A stretch of 64,000 nucleotides of DNA from JAWLHU01 sp049324875 (GCA_049324875.1 JBMONC010000046.1:24536-88535), one strand, 5' to 3'; numbered from the stretch's first letter, positions 43,651 through 54,008 are shown. Numbers and translations: made by a program. The notes: a model not told the origin generated them from the sequence alone.

Positions 43651-43754
43651 GACCGCTCACCGTACACATCCGCACCGCTGGTGCCCGGAGGGGAAACCCT
43701 TCCGGCCCAGCGGTGCCTGGCGAATTGCGAGTCCGCAGAAAGGGGGCTCTCCCC

Positions 43755-44798
43755 ATGGATCTAACCCAACCCGTGCCCGCACGCCAGCCTGCTGTCCTGG
43801 GGGCTGTGGCACGGCCTGCCGGGCTTCTGCTCGCTGCCATCGCCCTGCTTGGCATCGCCGTGCTGAGCCTGCGGATCGGGTCGATCGGCATTACCCATGA
43901 CGATGCGATCAACGCCCTGTTCAACTTCACGCCGGATTCCTATGAGCAGACCGTGGTGAGAACACTGCGTCTCCCCCGCACGGTGATTGGCCTGGGGGTG
44001 GGCGCCGCCATGGCCGTGGCCGGTGCGGCCATGCAGGCGATGACCCGCAACCCGCTGGCCGAGCCCTCGCTCCTGGGCGTTAACAGCGGCGCCGCCTTTG
44101 CGGTGGTCTCCGCCATCTACTTCGGCCACGTGACACAGCCCATGCAGTATGTCTGGTTCGCCTTCGTGGGCGCCCTGGCCGCTGCCGCTCTCGTATACGC
44201 CATTGGCTCGGTCGGCACCGGGGGCGCCTCGCCGGTGAAGCTGGCACTGGCGGGCGTCATTGTATCTGCCCTGCTCAACTCCTGGCTGACCGCCCTGTTG
44301 CTGATGGATAAGCAGACCATGAACGTGGTCCGCTTCTGGCTGGCCGGCTCCCTCGCCGGGCGGGACATGGGCGTCTTCTTCGCCGTCCTGCCGTTCCTGG
44401 CCCTGGGCATCGGCGGCATGTTGCTGCTCAGCAACCAGCTGAACATCCTCAGCATGGGCGAGGAGGTGGCCCGGACCCTGGGCATGCAGACCGGCCGTGT
44501 CCGTGCCGTGACCGCCCTCCTGGTGGTACTCATGGCCGGCGCAGCCGTGGCGGCGGCCGGGCCCATCGCCTTCGTGGGGCTGGCCGTGCCCCACCTGGTG
44601 CGAAGCTTCACCGGCCCTGACTACCGGTGGGTGCTGCCCTTCTGCGTGCTGCTGGGTCCGCTGCTCCTGCTGACCGCCGACATTGCCGGGCGGATCATCG
44701 CCCGCCCGTCCGAACTGCAGGTGGGTATTGTGACAGCACTCGTAGGCGCCCCGTTCTTGATCGCCCTGGCGCGCCAACGGCGGATGGCAGACCTATGA
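43755..44798 (+). CDS. FecCD-family siderophore permease, system 1, subunit A
   Basis: The protein has 347 residues and about nine to ten membrane helices. It carries the FecCD signatures AMAVAGAAMQAMTRNPLAEP and GLAVPHLVRSFTGPDYRW, the latter near the ATPase-coupling loop. ATG at 43755 follows AAAGGGGG. It overlaps the next permease by 4 bases. Confidence 0.94.
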   Translation: MDLTQPVPARQPAVLGAVARPAGLLLAAIALLGIAVLSLRIGSIGITHDDAINALFNFTPDSYEQTVVRTLRLPRTVIGLGVGAAMAVAGAAMQAMTRNPLAEPSLLGVNSGAAFAVVSAIYFGHVTQPMQYVWFAFVGALAAAALVYAIGSVGTGGASPVKLALAGVIVSALLNSWLTALLLMDKQTMNVVRFWLAGSLAGRDMGVFFAVLPFLALGIGGMLLLSNQLNILSMGEEVARTLGMQTGRVRAVTALLVVLMAGAAVAAAGPIAFVGLAVPHLVRSFTGPDYRWVLPFCVLLGPLLLLTADIAGRIIARPSELQVGIVTALVGAPFLIALARQRRMADL

Positions 44799-45859
44799 TG
44801 ACCACCCGAGCAACCCCACCCCAGCCGGGCAGACGGCCCAACCTGCGCCTGCTTCAGGTGGGCGGCCTGGCCTTTCGGTTCAACCTGCGGGTTCTCGCCC
44901 TGGTGGCCATCTCGGCGGCGGCCCTGCTCCTGCTGGGCGCCTGGGGCCTGACCCTGGGCAGCTTCCGGCTTCCGTTGGCGGAGATCACCGGCGCCCTGCG
45001 CGGTGGGGGTTCCGCCGATGCCGTTTTCATTGTGCTGAACCTCCGCCTGCCCCGACTCCTGGTGGCGGTGCTGGTCGGTCCCATGCTGGCCATGTCCGGC
45101 GCCATTTTTCAGGGGTTGGTGCGCAACCCGCTGGTCTCCCCGGACATCATCGGCATCAACGCAGGCGCCTCGCTGGCCGCCGTCTTCTGGATTGTCACGC
45201 GGCAGCCGTTCCCGCTGCTTCCCGCGGCGGCCTTTGCGGGGGCGCTGGGGGCGGCGGCCATGATCTACCTGCTCTCGTGGCGGGGCCGCATCTCGGGCAC
45301 ACGGCTGATTCTGGTGGGGATCGGCGTCAACGCCCTGCTGATGGCCGGCACCACCTGGCTGATCGTCCGGTCCCCCGTGGACCAGGCGGCCGCGGCCACG
45401 CTCTGGACCGCAGGCACGCTGACAGGCAGTGACTGGTCGGACGTCAAGGTCCTGTCGCTGGCACTGGCCGTTCTGACGCCGCTTGGCCTTGTGCTGATGT
45501 GGCCGCTGCGCGTGCTGCAGTACGGGGACCTTACGGCCCGCAGCCTGGGACTGCCGCTGGAGCGGACGCGCCTGGCGCTGATCCTCGTCGGCTGTGCCCT
45601 GAGCGGTGTCGCCGTGTCGGTGGCGGGACCGATCGGCTTTGTGGCCTTCATCGTGCCCCACATGGCCCGTATGCTGGCGGGTCCCATGACGGGCGGGCTC
45701 TTGCTGCTCTCCGGCCTGCTGGGCGGGGTGCTGCTGGTGGGGGCCGACCTGGCAGGCCAGCATGCCCTGCCTGTCAGTCTGCCGGTGGGCGTGGTGACCG
45801 CTGCACTGGGCGCCCCGTACTTCCTGTTCATGCTCTATCGCACCAACGCACGGATGTAG
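44795..45859 (+). CDS. FecCD-family siderophore permease, system 1, subunit B
   Basis: The protein has 354 residues. ATG at 44795 overlaps the stop of subunit A, which implies coupled translation. FecCD motifs are MLAMSGAIFQGLVRNPLVSP and GFVAFIVPHMARML. It should form a heterodimer with subunit A. The N-terminus is about 20 residues longer than usual, with a basic GRRPNLR stretch. Confidence 0.94.
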   Translation: MMTTRATPPQPGRRPNLRLLQVGGLAFRFNLRVLALVAISAAALLLLGAWGLTLGSFRLPLAEITGALRGGGSADAVFIVLNLRLPRLLVAVLVGPMLAMSGAIFQGLVRNPLVSPDIIGINAGASLAAVFWIVTRQPFPLLPAAAFAGALGAAAMIYLLSWRGRISGTRLILVGIGVNALLMAGTTWLIVRSPVDQAAAATLWTAGTLTGSDWSDVKVLSLALAVLTPLGLVLMWPLRVLQYGDLTARSLGLPLERTRLALILVGCALSGVAVSVAGPIGFVAFIVPHMARMLAGPMTGGLLLLSGLLGGVLLVGADLAGQHALPVSLPVGVVTAALGAPYFLFMLYRTNARM

Positions 45860-45868
45860 GTGAGGCGG

Positions 45869-47458
45869 ATGAGTCGTCTGCTGGCTGATAGGCTGACCCT
45901 TTCGTATGGCGGTTCCGAGGCCGTCATCTCCGGCCTGACCCTCCGGGTCCCCGAGGGCGCTGTCACGTCGATCATCGGCCCGAATGGATGCGGCAAGTCC
46001 ACCCTGCTGCGGACCCTGGCCCGGCTGATGACCCCGCGAGGGGGCGCGGTGCTGCTGGACGGGCAGGCGATCCACCGCCAGCCCACCAAGGAGGTGGCGA
46101 AGCAGCTGGGCCTGCTGGCCCAGCAGTCGGCGGCGCCCGAGGCGATCACCGTCGAGGAGTTGGTGCGGCGGGGGCGCTACCCCCACCAGGCCATGTTCCA
46201 ACCCCCGAACCGGCGGGACAGGGAGGCGGTGGAGCGCGCCCTGGAGCTGACCGGCATGACGGGCCTGCGGACACGCCCGGTGGACGAGCTGTCCGGCGGG
46301 CAGCGCCAGCGGGCATGGATCGCCATGGCGCTCGCCCAGGAGACGCCGATTCTTCTGCTGGATGAACCGACCACCTACCTGGATATTGCCCACCAGCAGG
46401 AGGTCTTTGCGTTGATCCGCCGGCTGAACCGGGAGGAGGGGCGGACCATCGTCCAGGTCCTGCACGATCTGAACGATGCTGCCCGGGTGAGCGATTACGT
46501 CGTGGCCATGCGGGACGGAGCGATTCTCGCGGAGGGCGCTCCGGCGCAGATTCTGGTGCCGTCGGTCATCGAACAGGTCTTCGGCGTCTCATGCGCTGTG
46601 GTGCAGCATCCCGGGCTCCGGACACCGGTCTGCGTGCCCGAGGGCAGGGTGAGGATCACCCGCCAGGGGCCGCCGGCAGCGCAGCCCCCGGCGCTGCGGG
46701 CCCGACAGGTCTCGGCGGGGTACGGCTCCCGGCCCGTGGTGGAAGACGTCTCCGTGGCCTTTCCGGCCGGCCGCGTCAGCACCATTGTGGGGCCCAACGC
46801 TTGCGGCAAGTCGACGCTGCTGCGGACCCTGGCCCGCCTCCAGCCCATGAGCAGCGGCCTCGCGCTGCTGAACGACCGGCCCACCACCGCCCTGTCTCAT
46901 CGGGCCTTTGCGCAGCAACTGGCCATGCTGACCCAGGAGCCGGTGGCCCCTCCCGGCGTGTTGGTGGAGGAGTTGGTGGCGGCCGGCCGGTATCCCTACC
47001 AGCGATGGTACCGCCAGTGGAGCCCTGCGGATGAGGCGGCGGTGGAGCGGGCCATGGCCGCCGCAGGGGTGGCGGAGTTCCGCTGGCGCCCGGTGGAGAC
47101 CCTGTCCGGCGGTCAGCGGCAGCGGGTCTGGCTGGCCATGGCGCTCGCTCAGCAGACGCCGGTGCTGCTGCTGGACGAGCCCACCAGCTTTCTGGACATC
47201 GCCCACCAGGTGGAGGTGCTCGACCTGGTGAGGGAGCTGAACCGGACAGAGGGCCGGACGATCATCATGGTGCTGCACGATCTGGGCCAGGCCAGCCGCT
47301 ACTCCGACCATCTGGTGGTCATGAAGGAGGGTCGGGTCGTGGCTGCAGGCGCCCCCGGGGAGGTTCTGTCGCCAGGTCTGGTGCAGGATGTCTTCGGCGT
47401 GGACAGCGCGGTGGTGCCAGACCCGGTATCAGGTTCTCCGCTGGTTCTGCTGGGCTGA
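45869..47458 (+). CDS. Siderophore ABC ATPase with two fused nucleotide-binding domains
   Basis: The protein has 529 residues, about twice the usual FecE/FhuC length. Domain 1 has Walker A GPNGCGKST (37-45), signature LSGGQRQRAW (about 140) and LLLDEPTTYLDIAHQQ. Domain 2 has Walker A GPNACGKST (about 307), signature LSGGQRQRVW (about 411) and LLLDEPTSFLDIAHQV. Both retain the full motif set, so both should be active. They replace the usual homodimer with a covalent pair. ATG 45869 overlaps a GGTGAGG site. It ends the operon. Confidence 0.95.
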   Translation: MSRLLADRLTLSYGGSEAVISGLTLRVPEGAVTSIIGPNGCGKSTLLRTLARLMTPRGGAVLLDGQAIHRQPTKEVAKQLGLLAQQSAAPEAITVEELVRRGRYPHQAMFQPPNRRDREAVERALELTGMTGLRTRPVDELSGGQRQRAWIAMALAQETPILLLDEPTTYLDIAHQQEVFALIRRLNREEGRTIVQVLHDLNDAARVSDYVVAMRDGAILAEGAPAQILVPSVIEQVFGVSCAVVQHPGLRTPVCVPEGRVRITRQGPPAAQPPALRARQVSAGYGSRPVVEDVSVAFPAGRVSTIVGPNACGKSTLLRTLARLQPMSSGLALLNDRPTTALSHRAFAQQLAMLTQEPVAPPGVLVEELVAAGRYPYQRWYRQWSPADEAAVERAMAAAGVAEFRWRPVETLSGGQRQRVWLAMALAQQTPVLLLDEPTSFLDIAHQVEVLDLVRELNRTEGRTIIMVLHDLGQASRYSDHLVVMKEGRVVAAGAPGEVLSPGLVQDVFGVDSAVVPDPVSGSPLVLLG

Positions 47459-47465
47459 CCGGCCT

Positions 47466-48338
47466 CTACGAAAAGACGACCGTCTTGTTGCCGTGAACCA
47501 GCACCCGGTCCTCCAGATGCCAGGCCACTGCCCGCGCCAGCACCACCCGTTCCACGTGGCGGCCGATCCGCTTCAGCTCCTCCACGTCGCTGCGGTGGTC
47601 GACCCGCTGCACATCCTGCTCGATGATCGGGCCGGCATCCAGCTCCGCCGTGACGTAGTGCGCCGTTGCGCCGATCAGCTTCACGCCCCGCTCGTACGCC
47701 TGAGCGTAGGGCTTCGCCCCGACAAAGGCCGGCAGGAAGCTGTGGTGGATGTTGATGATCCGGTTGGGGTACCGGGCGATGAAGTTCGGCGAGATGATCT
47801 GCATGTAGCGGGCAAGGACCACCAGGTCCACCTTCTCCCGGTTCAGCAGTGCCAGTTGGGCCGCCTCTGCCTCCGCCTTCTTCTCCTTGGCCACCGGGAT
47901 GTGGTGAAAGGGAATCCCCATCGACTCGGCGTGGGGCTTCAGGTCGGGGTGGTTGCTCACCACGCCGACGATCTCCGCGCGGAAGTCCCCCGCCCGCCAC
48001 TGCCAGAGCAGTTCGAGCAGGCAGTGCTCCTCACGGGATACGAAGACCACCATACGCTTGGCCGTCTCCGCGCAGGAGAGCCGCCAGTCCATCTGAAACC
48101 GCTCCGCCACGGGCAGGAACGCCTGCTCCAGCACCGGCCCGCGGCGGCTCAGGTCGGGCAGGTCAAACTCGACCCGCATGAAGAAGTGGCCCTGCCGGTG
48201 GTCCGTCGAGTGCTGGTCGGAGTGGACGATGTTGGCCCCCTGGGCAGCAAGAAAGCTGGATACGGCTGCAATGATGCCGGGCTGATCGGGGCAGGTAATC
48301 AACATGAGGCCGCGGTGGGACAGGGGCGTGCTCTTCAT
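47466..48338 (-). CDS. purU: Formyltetrahydrofolate deformylase
   Basis: The protein has 290 residues from ATG 48338 (AAGGAG upstream). An N-terminal ACT domain (LMLITCPDQPGIIAAVSSF) precedes a formyltransferase-type domain with SNHPDL, NIHHSFLPAF and LDAGPIIEQD. It releases formate and THF from 10-formyl-THF, which balances one-carbon and glycine metabolism. The tandem glycine riboswitch upstream fits this. Confidence 0.94.
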   Translation of the reverse strand: MKSTPLSHRGLMLITCPDQPGIIAAVSSFLAAQGANIVHSDQHSTDHRQGHFFMRVEFDLPDLSRRGPVLEQAFLPVAERFQMDWRLSCAETAKRMVVFVSREEHCLLELLWQWRAGDFRAEIVGVVSNHPDLKPHAESMGIPFHHIPVAKEKKAEAEAAQLALLNREKVDLVVLARYMQIISPNFIARYPNRIINIHHSFLPAFVGAKPYAQAYERGVKLIGATAHYVTAELDAGPIIEQDVQRVDHRSDVEELKRIGRHVERVVLARAVAWHLEDRVLVHGNKTVVFS

Positions 48339-48370
48339 GGGGTTCGCTCCTTCTCCTTCTCGGTCTGATC

Positions 48371-48405
48371 CAAAACGAAATAGCCGGCCCGGAGAGCCGG
48401 GCCGG
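48371..48405 (-). terminator. Leader terminator before purU
   Basis: CCGGCCCGG (48384-48392), loop AGAG, and CCGGGCCGG (48397-48405) are followed on the minus strand by CTATTTCGTTTTG. It lies in the purU leader after the glycine riboswitch, so it should act as or with the expression platform. Confidence 0.7.
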
Positions 48406-48421
48406 CGGAGGAGAGGCAAAG

Positions 48422-48459
48422 GGGGACAGCACTTACCCCGAAAAGGCAGTGCTGTCCCC
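48422..48459 (-). promoter_or_regulatory. First hairpin of the purU expression platform
   Basis: GGGGACAGCACT (48422-48433) and its exact complement (48448-48459) flank a 14-base loop right after the aptamer. On the minus strand CTTTG follows. The 5' arm in RNA overlaps the aptamer's 3' flank, so ligand binding could switch it. Together with 48384-48405 it makes two hairpins in one leader. Confidence 0.65.
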
Positions 48460-48462
48460 TTT

Positions 48463-48662
48463 GCTCTGTCCTTTTGCCTGAGAGTGACGGCCCATGAGGC
48501 CTTGCTCCTTCGGCGCCCGCCTGGCGGATCTCTCCAGAGGTGCGTCGGGCTCCGGTACTTTCACCCTGCGGTGAAACCTGAGAGTTTCGGAGGGCAGTCG
48601 GGTAGCCCTGCCTCCTTGCCCCTTCGGTTGTGGCGGTGCCACATCTTCCGTGAGCCGTCCAT
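48463..48662 (-). promoter_or_regulatory. Tandem glycine riboswitch
   Basis: On the minus strand the first aptamer has ACCGAAGGGGCAA and AACTCTCAGG. The second has GGAGAGATC, GCCGAAGGAGCAA and ACTCTCAGGCAAAAGGACAG. These are the conserved cores of both domains. Glycine riboswitches normally activate in glycine excess. A purU gene under this control would tie formate release to glycine supply. Confidence 0.93.
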
Positions 48663-48746
48663 CGCTGTTCCGTTTTGAGTTATTCTGTACACTACCACCT
48701 GGCGGCCCCTTCCGTCAAGCTTCTGCGATCCCCCTCCGGGCGGCAT

Positions 48747-48779
48747 GAAAACAGGCACCTGCCAGGTCGGCAGGTGCCT
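48747..48779 (-). terminator. groEL terminator
   Basis: AGGCACCTGCC (48753-48763) pairs with 48769-48779 and is followed by GTTTTC on the minus strand. It lies just beyond the groEL stop. Confidence 0.75.
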
Positions 48780-48800
48780 TATATTGACGGCCGCGCCCGC

Positions 48801-50420
<1,620 letters not shown>

Positions 50421-50426
50421 CGCGCA

Positions 50427-50735
50427 TTACCCCTCCACAATCGCCAGAATGTCCCGATCGCTGATCAGCAGCAGTTCTTCGCCGTCCACCTTCAGCTCGG
50501 TGCCGGCATACTTGGAGAACAAGACAGTGTCGCCTTCCTTCACGTCAAGGGGTTGGCGCTGTCCGTTGTCCAGCAGGCGGCCCGGACCCACCGCAAGGAC
50601 CTTGCCCAGCTGGGGCTTCTCCTTGGCGGTGTCCGGCAGCAGGATGCCACCCTTGGTGCGCTCCTCCCGCTCCACCGGCCGGACGAGGACACGGTCAGCC
50701 AACGGCTTGATGTTGGTCGTTGCGACAGCAATCAT
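50427..50735 (-). CDS. groS: Co-chaperonin GroES
   Basis: The protein has 102 residues. The core NIKPLADRVLVRPVEREERT and the lid-loop region GGILLPDTAKEKPQ match the family. The N-terminus has about eight residues more than common. It caps GroEL. It is first in the groES-groEL operon, and the HrcA operator lies upstream. Confidence 0.97.
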   Translation of the reverse strand: MIAVATTNIKPLADRVLVRPVEREERTKGGILLPDTAKEKPQLGKVLAVGPGRLLDNGQRQPLDVKEGDTVLFSKYAGTELKVDGEELLLISDRDILAIVEG

Positions 50736-50765
50736 GTCTCTGCTTCCCTCCTGCCATCATTCTTG

Positions 50766-50792
50766 TTAGCACTCTACCAACACGAGTGCTAA
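50766..50792 (-). promoter_or_regulatory. CIRCE operator (HrcA binding site)
   Basis: TTAGCACTC-N9-GAGTGCTAA is a perfect match to the CIRCE consensus. It overlaps the groES promoter. HrcA represses the operon in the absence of heat stress. Confidence 0.97.
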
Positions 50793-50798
50793 CAGCAA
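50771..50798 (-). promoter_or_regulatory. groES-groEL promoter
   Basis: TTGCTG (50798-50793), a 16-base spacer and TAGAGT (50776-50771) lie inside and beside CIRCE. The stretch from 50800 to 51030 holds no further feature I can support. Confidence 0.55.
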
Positions 50799-51038
50799 GA
50801 TCAAGATAAAACAGGCCCGGATGCCAAATCAAGCGCAGCCATCCGCAGCTAGAACCCAGGAGCGGAAATCTGCCGAGAACTGCGCAATCTAGCGCGAGAT
50901 TTTTCGCCAAGACTCATCCGCTCACGCTTAGCGCTGCACAGGGACCATTGGAAAGCGCTCCGCCCCTCTGCCTATAATGGGGAGTAACAGGGACAGCCAT
51001 CGCTGTCCGACCCGAGAGAAAGTGAGGTGGGGCGAAGT

Positions 51039-51545
51039 ATGCAATTGGCTGACCGGGACTGGATTCTCTATTGCCGGCAGTGCCGGGAGTGGACGGGGCT
51101 CCACCGGTTCCTGGCAAAGCGAGGACACTTTCAGGGCGAGCGCTCTCTCATGCTCAACGCCTATCTCAACAGCGATCTCTTCCTGGGGAAGTTCCTGATC
51201 CACCATGCCGACCATGAGTTGGTGCCCATCCCGGACCTGTCTGATGAGTACGTGCAGACCAGGGTTCACCGGGACCGCTTCCTGGAGGGGCTGATCGACC
51301 AGGTGGTGGAGGAGCGGCTCCAGGAGGAGCAGGACCGGAAGAGTGAAGCGGAGGCGCGCCGCAAGGAGGGCTACCACACCCTGCTCACCTTGCAGGGCAT
51401 CTACACAGAGCGGCTCAAGGAGCTGGACAAGGTCCATCCCGATGACCCGGGCCAGGCGCGCGTCCACCTGGGGAAGACCCTCGGCATCGAGTGGTGCCGG
51501 GAACAGATCAATCACCTGCTTCGCTTCCGCGACGCTCTCGACTGA
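51039..51545 (+). CDS. Soluble protein of unknown function with a CxxC and coiled-coil
   Basis: The protein has 168 residues from ATG 51039 (GAGGTGGGG upstream). It begins with a small domain carrying CRQC at 12-15, which could be one half of a zinc site. A highly charged helical stretch (about 88-118, rich in E, R and K) follows and is likely a coiled coil. I do not recognise a family. It is a single gene divergent from groES. Confidence 0.65.
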   Translation: MQLADRDWILYCRQCREWTGLHRFLAKRGHFQGERSLMLNAYLNSDLFLGKFLIHHADHELVPIPDLSDEYVQTRVHRDRFLEGLIDQVVEERLQEEQDRKSEAEARRKEGYHTLLTLQGIYTERLKELDKVHPDDPGQARVHLGKTLGIEWCREQINHLLRFRDALD

Positions 51546-51558
51546 CGGCGACCTTGGG

Positions 51559-51590
51559 CCCCTGTCCGTCTGCGGACGGACGGGGGTTCT
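51559..51590 (+). terminator. Terminator after the CxxC protein gene
   Basis: CCCCTGTCCGTC (51559-51570) pairs with GACGGACGGGG (51575-51585) with slight imperfection. It is followed by GTTCTGCTTTT. From 51591 to 51787 I see no gene: the frames on either strand look like shadows. Confidence 0.6.
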
Positions 51591-51787
51591 GCTTTTGCCG
51601 GCCAGCTGCCGGCGCAGGTTCTCCACGCCCTCCCCCAGGCGGCTCAGCCCGTCGGCCAGCCCCGGTTTCCGCCCACCGCCCGGGTTGACCGGCTGCCCGG
51701 CTCCTGCCGCTCCCACCTCCCCGGGCCACTCTATGCGAGTGCCGACCCAGGGGCGCCCGCATACGGCTGGGGCAGAGGAGGTGGCCC

Positions 51788-52192
51788 ATGGAGGTCAATT
51801 GGCAGCTGCGGGTCAACGGCATCGAAAGCTCGGCGGCCATGAGCATCGGCACCAACGTGCTGATCGGCTTCGGCAGCAGCACGAGGAACGTGCAGGGCAA
51901 CGGCCATATCGTCGGAGACTCCGGGGAGATGCCCACCGCTCTCAACTTCGTCGAACCCCCGCCACGCGCCCAGCCTGGCGGGGGTTCTCACCTTCCTGAT
52001 GATTTCGATACGGTCTACGTATATACTCGGGAGGAATCATCTTGGTTGTCCGCAGCCGAAGGAGGAAGGTACCGGTATGGCACCACTCAGATTTGCGGTC
52101 CTGGGTGCGGGAGGCCGAGGACAGGCCTACGGGGATTACCTGCTGCGGTACCCACAGGCCGGTGCGGTCACGGCGGTGGCCGACCCGGATGA
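51788..52192 (+). CDS. Small protein with an open-ended frame, possibly GerPA/GerPF-like
   Basis: A strong ribosome site, GAGGAGGTG, precedes ATG 51788. The first 55 residues look real: a short beta-rich pattern of Ile/Gly/Asn (NVLIGFGSSTRNVQGNGHI, then GDSGEMPTALNFVE) reminiscent of small spore proteins such as the GerP group, with low certainty. The frame then runs through a perfect hairpin (51953-51987) and 115 bases into the next gene. A 134-residue product with this C-terminus looks unnatural, so the original stop may be lost. Confidence 0.4.
   Translation: MEVNWQLRVNGIESSAAMSIGTNVLIGFGSSTRNVQGNGHIVGDSGEMPTALNFVEPPPRAQPGGGSHLPDDFDTVYVYTREESSWLSAAEGGRYRYGTTQICGPGCGRPRTGLRGLPAAVPTGRCGHGGGRPG
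51953..51987 (+). terminator. Hairpin inside the small ORF, terminator-like
   Basis: GAACCCCCGCCA (51953-51964) pairs perfectly with 51976-51987 around an 11-base loop. The following sequence is TCACCTTCC, a weak tail. Its place suggests the small gene once ended just before it. Confidence 0.5.
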
Positions 52193-53363
52193 GGAACGGC
52201 TCCGCCTTTACGCCGCCAAGCACCGGATCCAGCCGTCGGGGCTCTACCCCTCCTGGGAGGCGCTGCTGGAGGCCCGCCCCGCGGTGGATGCGGTGATCAT
52301 CACCACCCAGGACCGGATGCACACCGCCCCCGCCCTGCGGGCACTGGAGCTGGGCTATGACGTGCTGCTGGAGAAGCCGATGTCGCCCGAGCCCGCCGAG
52401 GTGGCGGCCATTGCGGAGGCGGCTGAACGCCACGGCCGGACCCTGATGGTCTGTCACGTGCTCCGCTACACCCCCTTCATGCAGGCGGTGAAGCGGCTGC
52501 TGGACTCGGGGGTGATCGGCCGGCTGGTCTCCGTGCAGTGGACCGAGAACGTGGGCTGGTACCACGTGGCCCACTCCTACGTCCGCGGCAACTGGCGCAG
52601 GACCGCCGAGAGCAGCCCCATGATCCTGGCCAAGTCCTGCCACGACCTGGATCTGATCCACTGGCTGGTCGGGGAGCCATGCCTGCAGGTCTCCTCCTTC
52701 GGTTCGCTGATGCACTTCCGGCCGGAGAACGCCCCGCCCGGGGCGACCGCCCGCTGCACCGACGGCTGCCCGGCGGAGCCGAACTGCCCCTACAGCGCCC
52801 TGAAGATCTACATGGGCAACGGCCCCGACTGGGTGGTCTGGGCCGCCACCGCCGACCCGAGCCCGGAGGGGCGGCTGCGGGCGCTGCAGGAAGGGCCCTA
52901 CGGCCGCTGCGTCTACCACTGCGACAACGACGTGGTCGACCACCAGGTGGTCAACCTGGCCTATCAGAGCGGGCTGACCGTCTCCTTCTCCATGGTCGGC
53001 TTCAGCCGGGAGATCACCCGCACCGCCAAGCTCTTCGGCACCCACGGCGAGATGCGGATCCAGATGGAGCGGAACGAGATCGAGATCAACGACTTCAACG
53101 GGCGCCAGACGGTGGTCCGCCCGGAGATCCTCCCCGGCGGCCACAACGGGGGCGACACCGCCCTGATGCGGGCCTTCGTGCAGCAGGTGCAGACCAAGGA
53201 CCCCTCCCTGAACCTCTCCCCGGCGCGGGTCTCCGCCGAGACCCACCTGCTCGCTTTCGCCGCCGAAGAGAGCCGCCTGACGGGCAGAACCATCGACTTT
53301 CAGGCCTATGCCCGGCGGTTTGACCTGACCAAATCCGATCAAACCGATCCTATGAATGGGTGA
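52077..53363 (+). CDS. Gfo/Idh/MocA family oxidoreductase
   Basis: The protein has 428 residues from ATG 52077 (AAGGAGG upstream). The N-terminal Rossmann fold has VLGAGGRG and the conserved LLEKPMS (Lys of the EKP motif). A C-terminal alpha/beta domain follows. Unusual for the family is a Cys-rich insert (CTDGCPAEPNCPYSA) around residue 230, probably a metal site. The family acts on sugars or inositols with NAD(P). The substrate is unknown. It is a single gene. Confidence 0.85.
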   Translation: MAPLRFAVLGAGGRGQAYGDYLLRYPQAGAVTAVADPDEERLRLYAAKHRIQPSGLYPSWEALLEARPAVDAVIITTQDRMHTAPALRALELGYDVLLEKPMSPEPAEVAAIAEAAERHGRTLMVCHVLRYTPFMQAVKRLLDSGVIGRLVSVQWTENVGWYHVAHSYVRGNWRRTAESSPMILAKSCHDLDLIHWLVGEPCLQVSSFGSLMHFRPENAPPGATARCTDGCPAEPNCPYSALKIYMGNGPDWVVWAATADPSPEGRLRALQEGPYGRCVYHCDNDVVDHQVVNLAYQSGLTVSFSMVGFSREITRTAKLFGTHGEMRIQMERNEIEINDFNGRQTVVRPEILPGGHNGGDTALMRAFVQQVQTKDPSLNLSPARVSAETHLLAFAAEESRLTGRTIDFQAYARRFDLTKSDQTDPMNG

Positions 53364-53443
53364 ATTCTTAGGTTCCTCTCAGGCGGTCCTCAGCTTCTTC
53401 GCTTATTATCTTTCGTAAGCTAAGGCGGAGGTGGGGAAGCTTC

Positions 53444-53992
53444 GTGGGAAAGGGTATCAAACCAGGGTATCGGAGACGGAATCAGCAGGGGTACCTCTGG
53501 CTCCTGGGCCTGGTCGCCGTGGGGGTTATCACCCTGTGGGGCTGGTCGGAGTGGGCCTCGCCGGCCCGGCGGATCCCGGGGCTGGAAACCTTCCCGGAGG
53601 AAGGCCGGGAGCACGTGGCCTCGGGCACCCCGCTCATTTACAGGACCGATCCGCCCACCAGCGGGCCGCACTACGGGGTGGCCACCGCTCCGGGCTTCTA
53701 CGCCGAGCCGCAGCCGGCGGGCGAGGTGGTGCATGGGCTGGAGCACGGCTTCATCGCCATGTACTACGACCCGGCGGACACCCCGGCGGGTGTGGTGGAG
53801 CAGCTGAAGGAGTACGCCGCCATGTACCGGGGTGTCTGGGACGGGGTGGTGGTGCTGCCGCGGGAGCAGCCCGAGGAGGTGGTCCTGACCGCCTGGCGGC
53901 AGATGCTCCGGCTGGAGCGGTGGGACAAGGAGCTGGCGGAGAAGTTCATCGATGCCTTCCGCGGGCGCGGGCCGGAGAACCCGGTGCGCTGA
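53444..53992 (+). CDS. DUF3105 membrane-anchored protein
   Basis: The protein has 182 residues from GTG 53444 (GGAGGTG upstream). It has a basic start, one membrane helix (about 17-36) and an extracellular domain with PPTSGPHYG and VHGLEHGFIAMYY. The spaced His residues are typical of DUF3105 and could bind a metal. The family function is unknown. Confidence 0.85.
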   Translation: MGKGIKPGYRRRNQQGYLWLLGLVAVGVITLWGWSEWASPARRIPGLETFPEEGREHVASGTPLIYRTDPPTSGPHYGVATAPGFYAEPQPAGEVVHGLEHGFIAMYYDPADTPAGVVEQLKEYAAMYRGVWDGVVVLPREQPEEVVLTAWRQMLRLERWDKELAEKFIDAFRGRGPENPVR

Positions 53993-54008
53993 GCGGAGGG
54001 TGGAGACA

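Noticed and set aside
50928..51716. Minus-strand frame opposite the CxxC protein
   Set aside because: Part of it (about 51600-51700) looks slightly protein-like, but the frame is mostly antisense to the plus gene and has no start site or stop in a sensible place.
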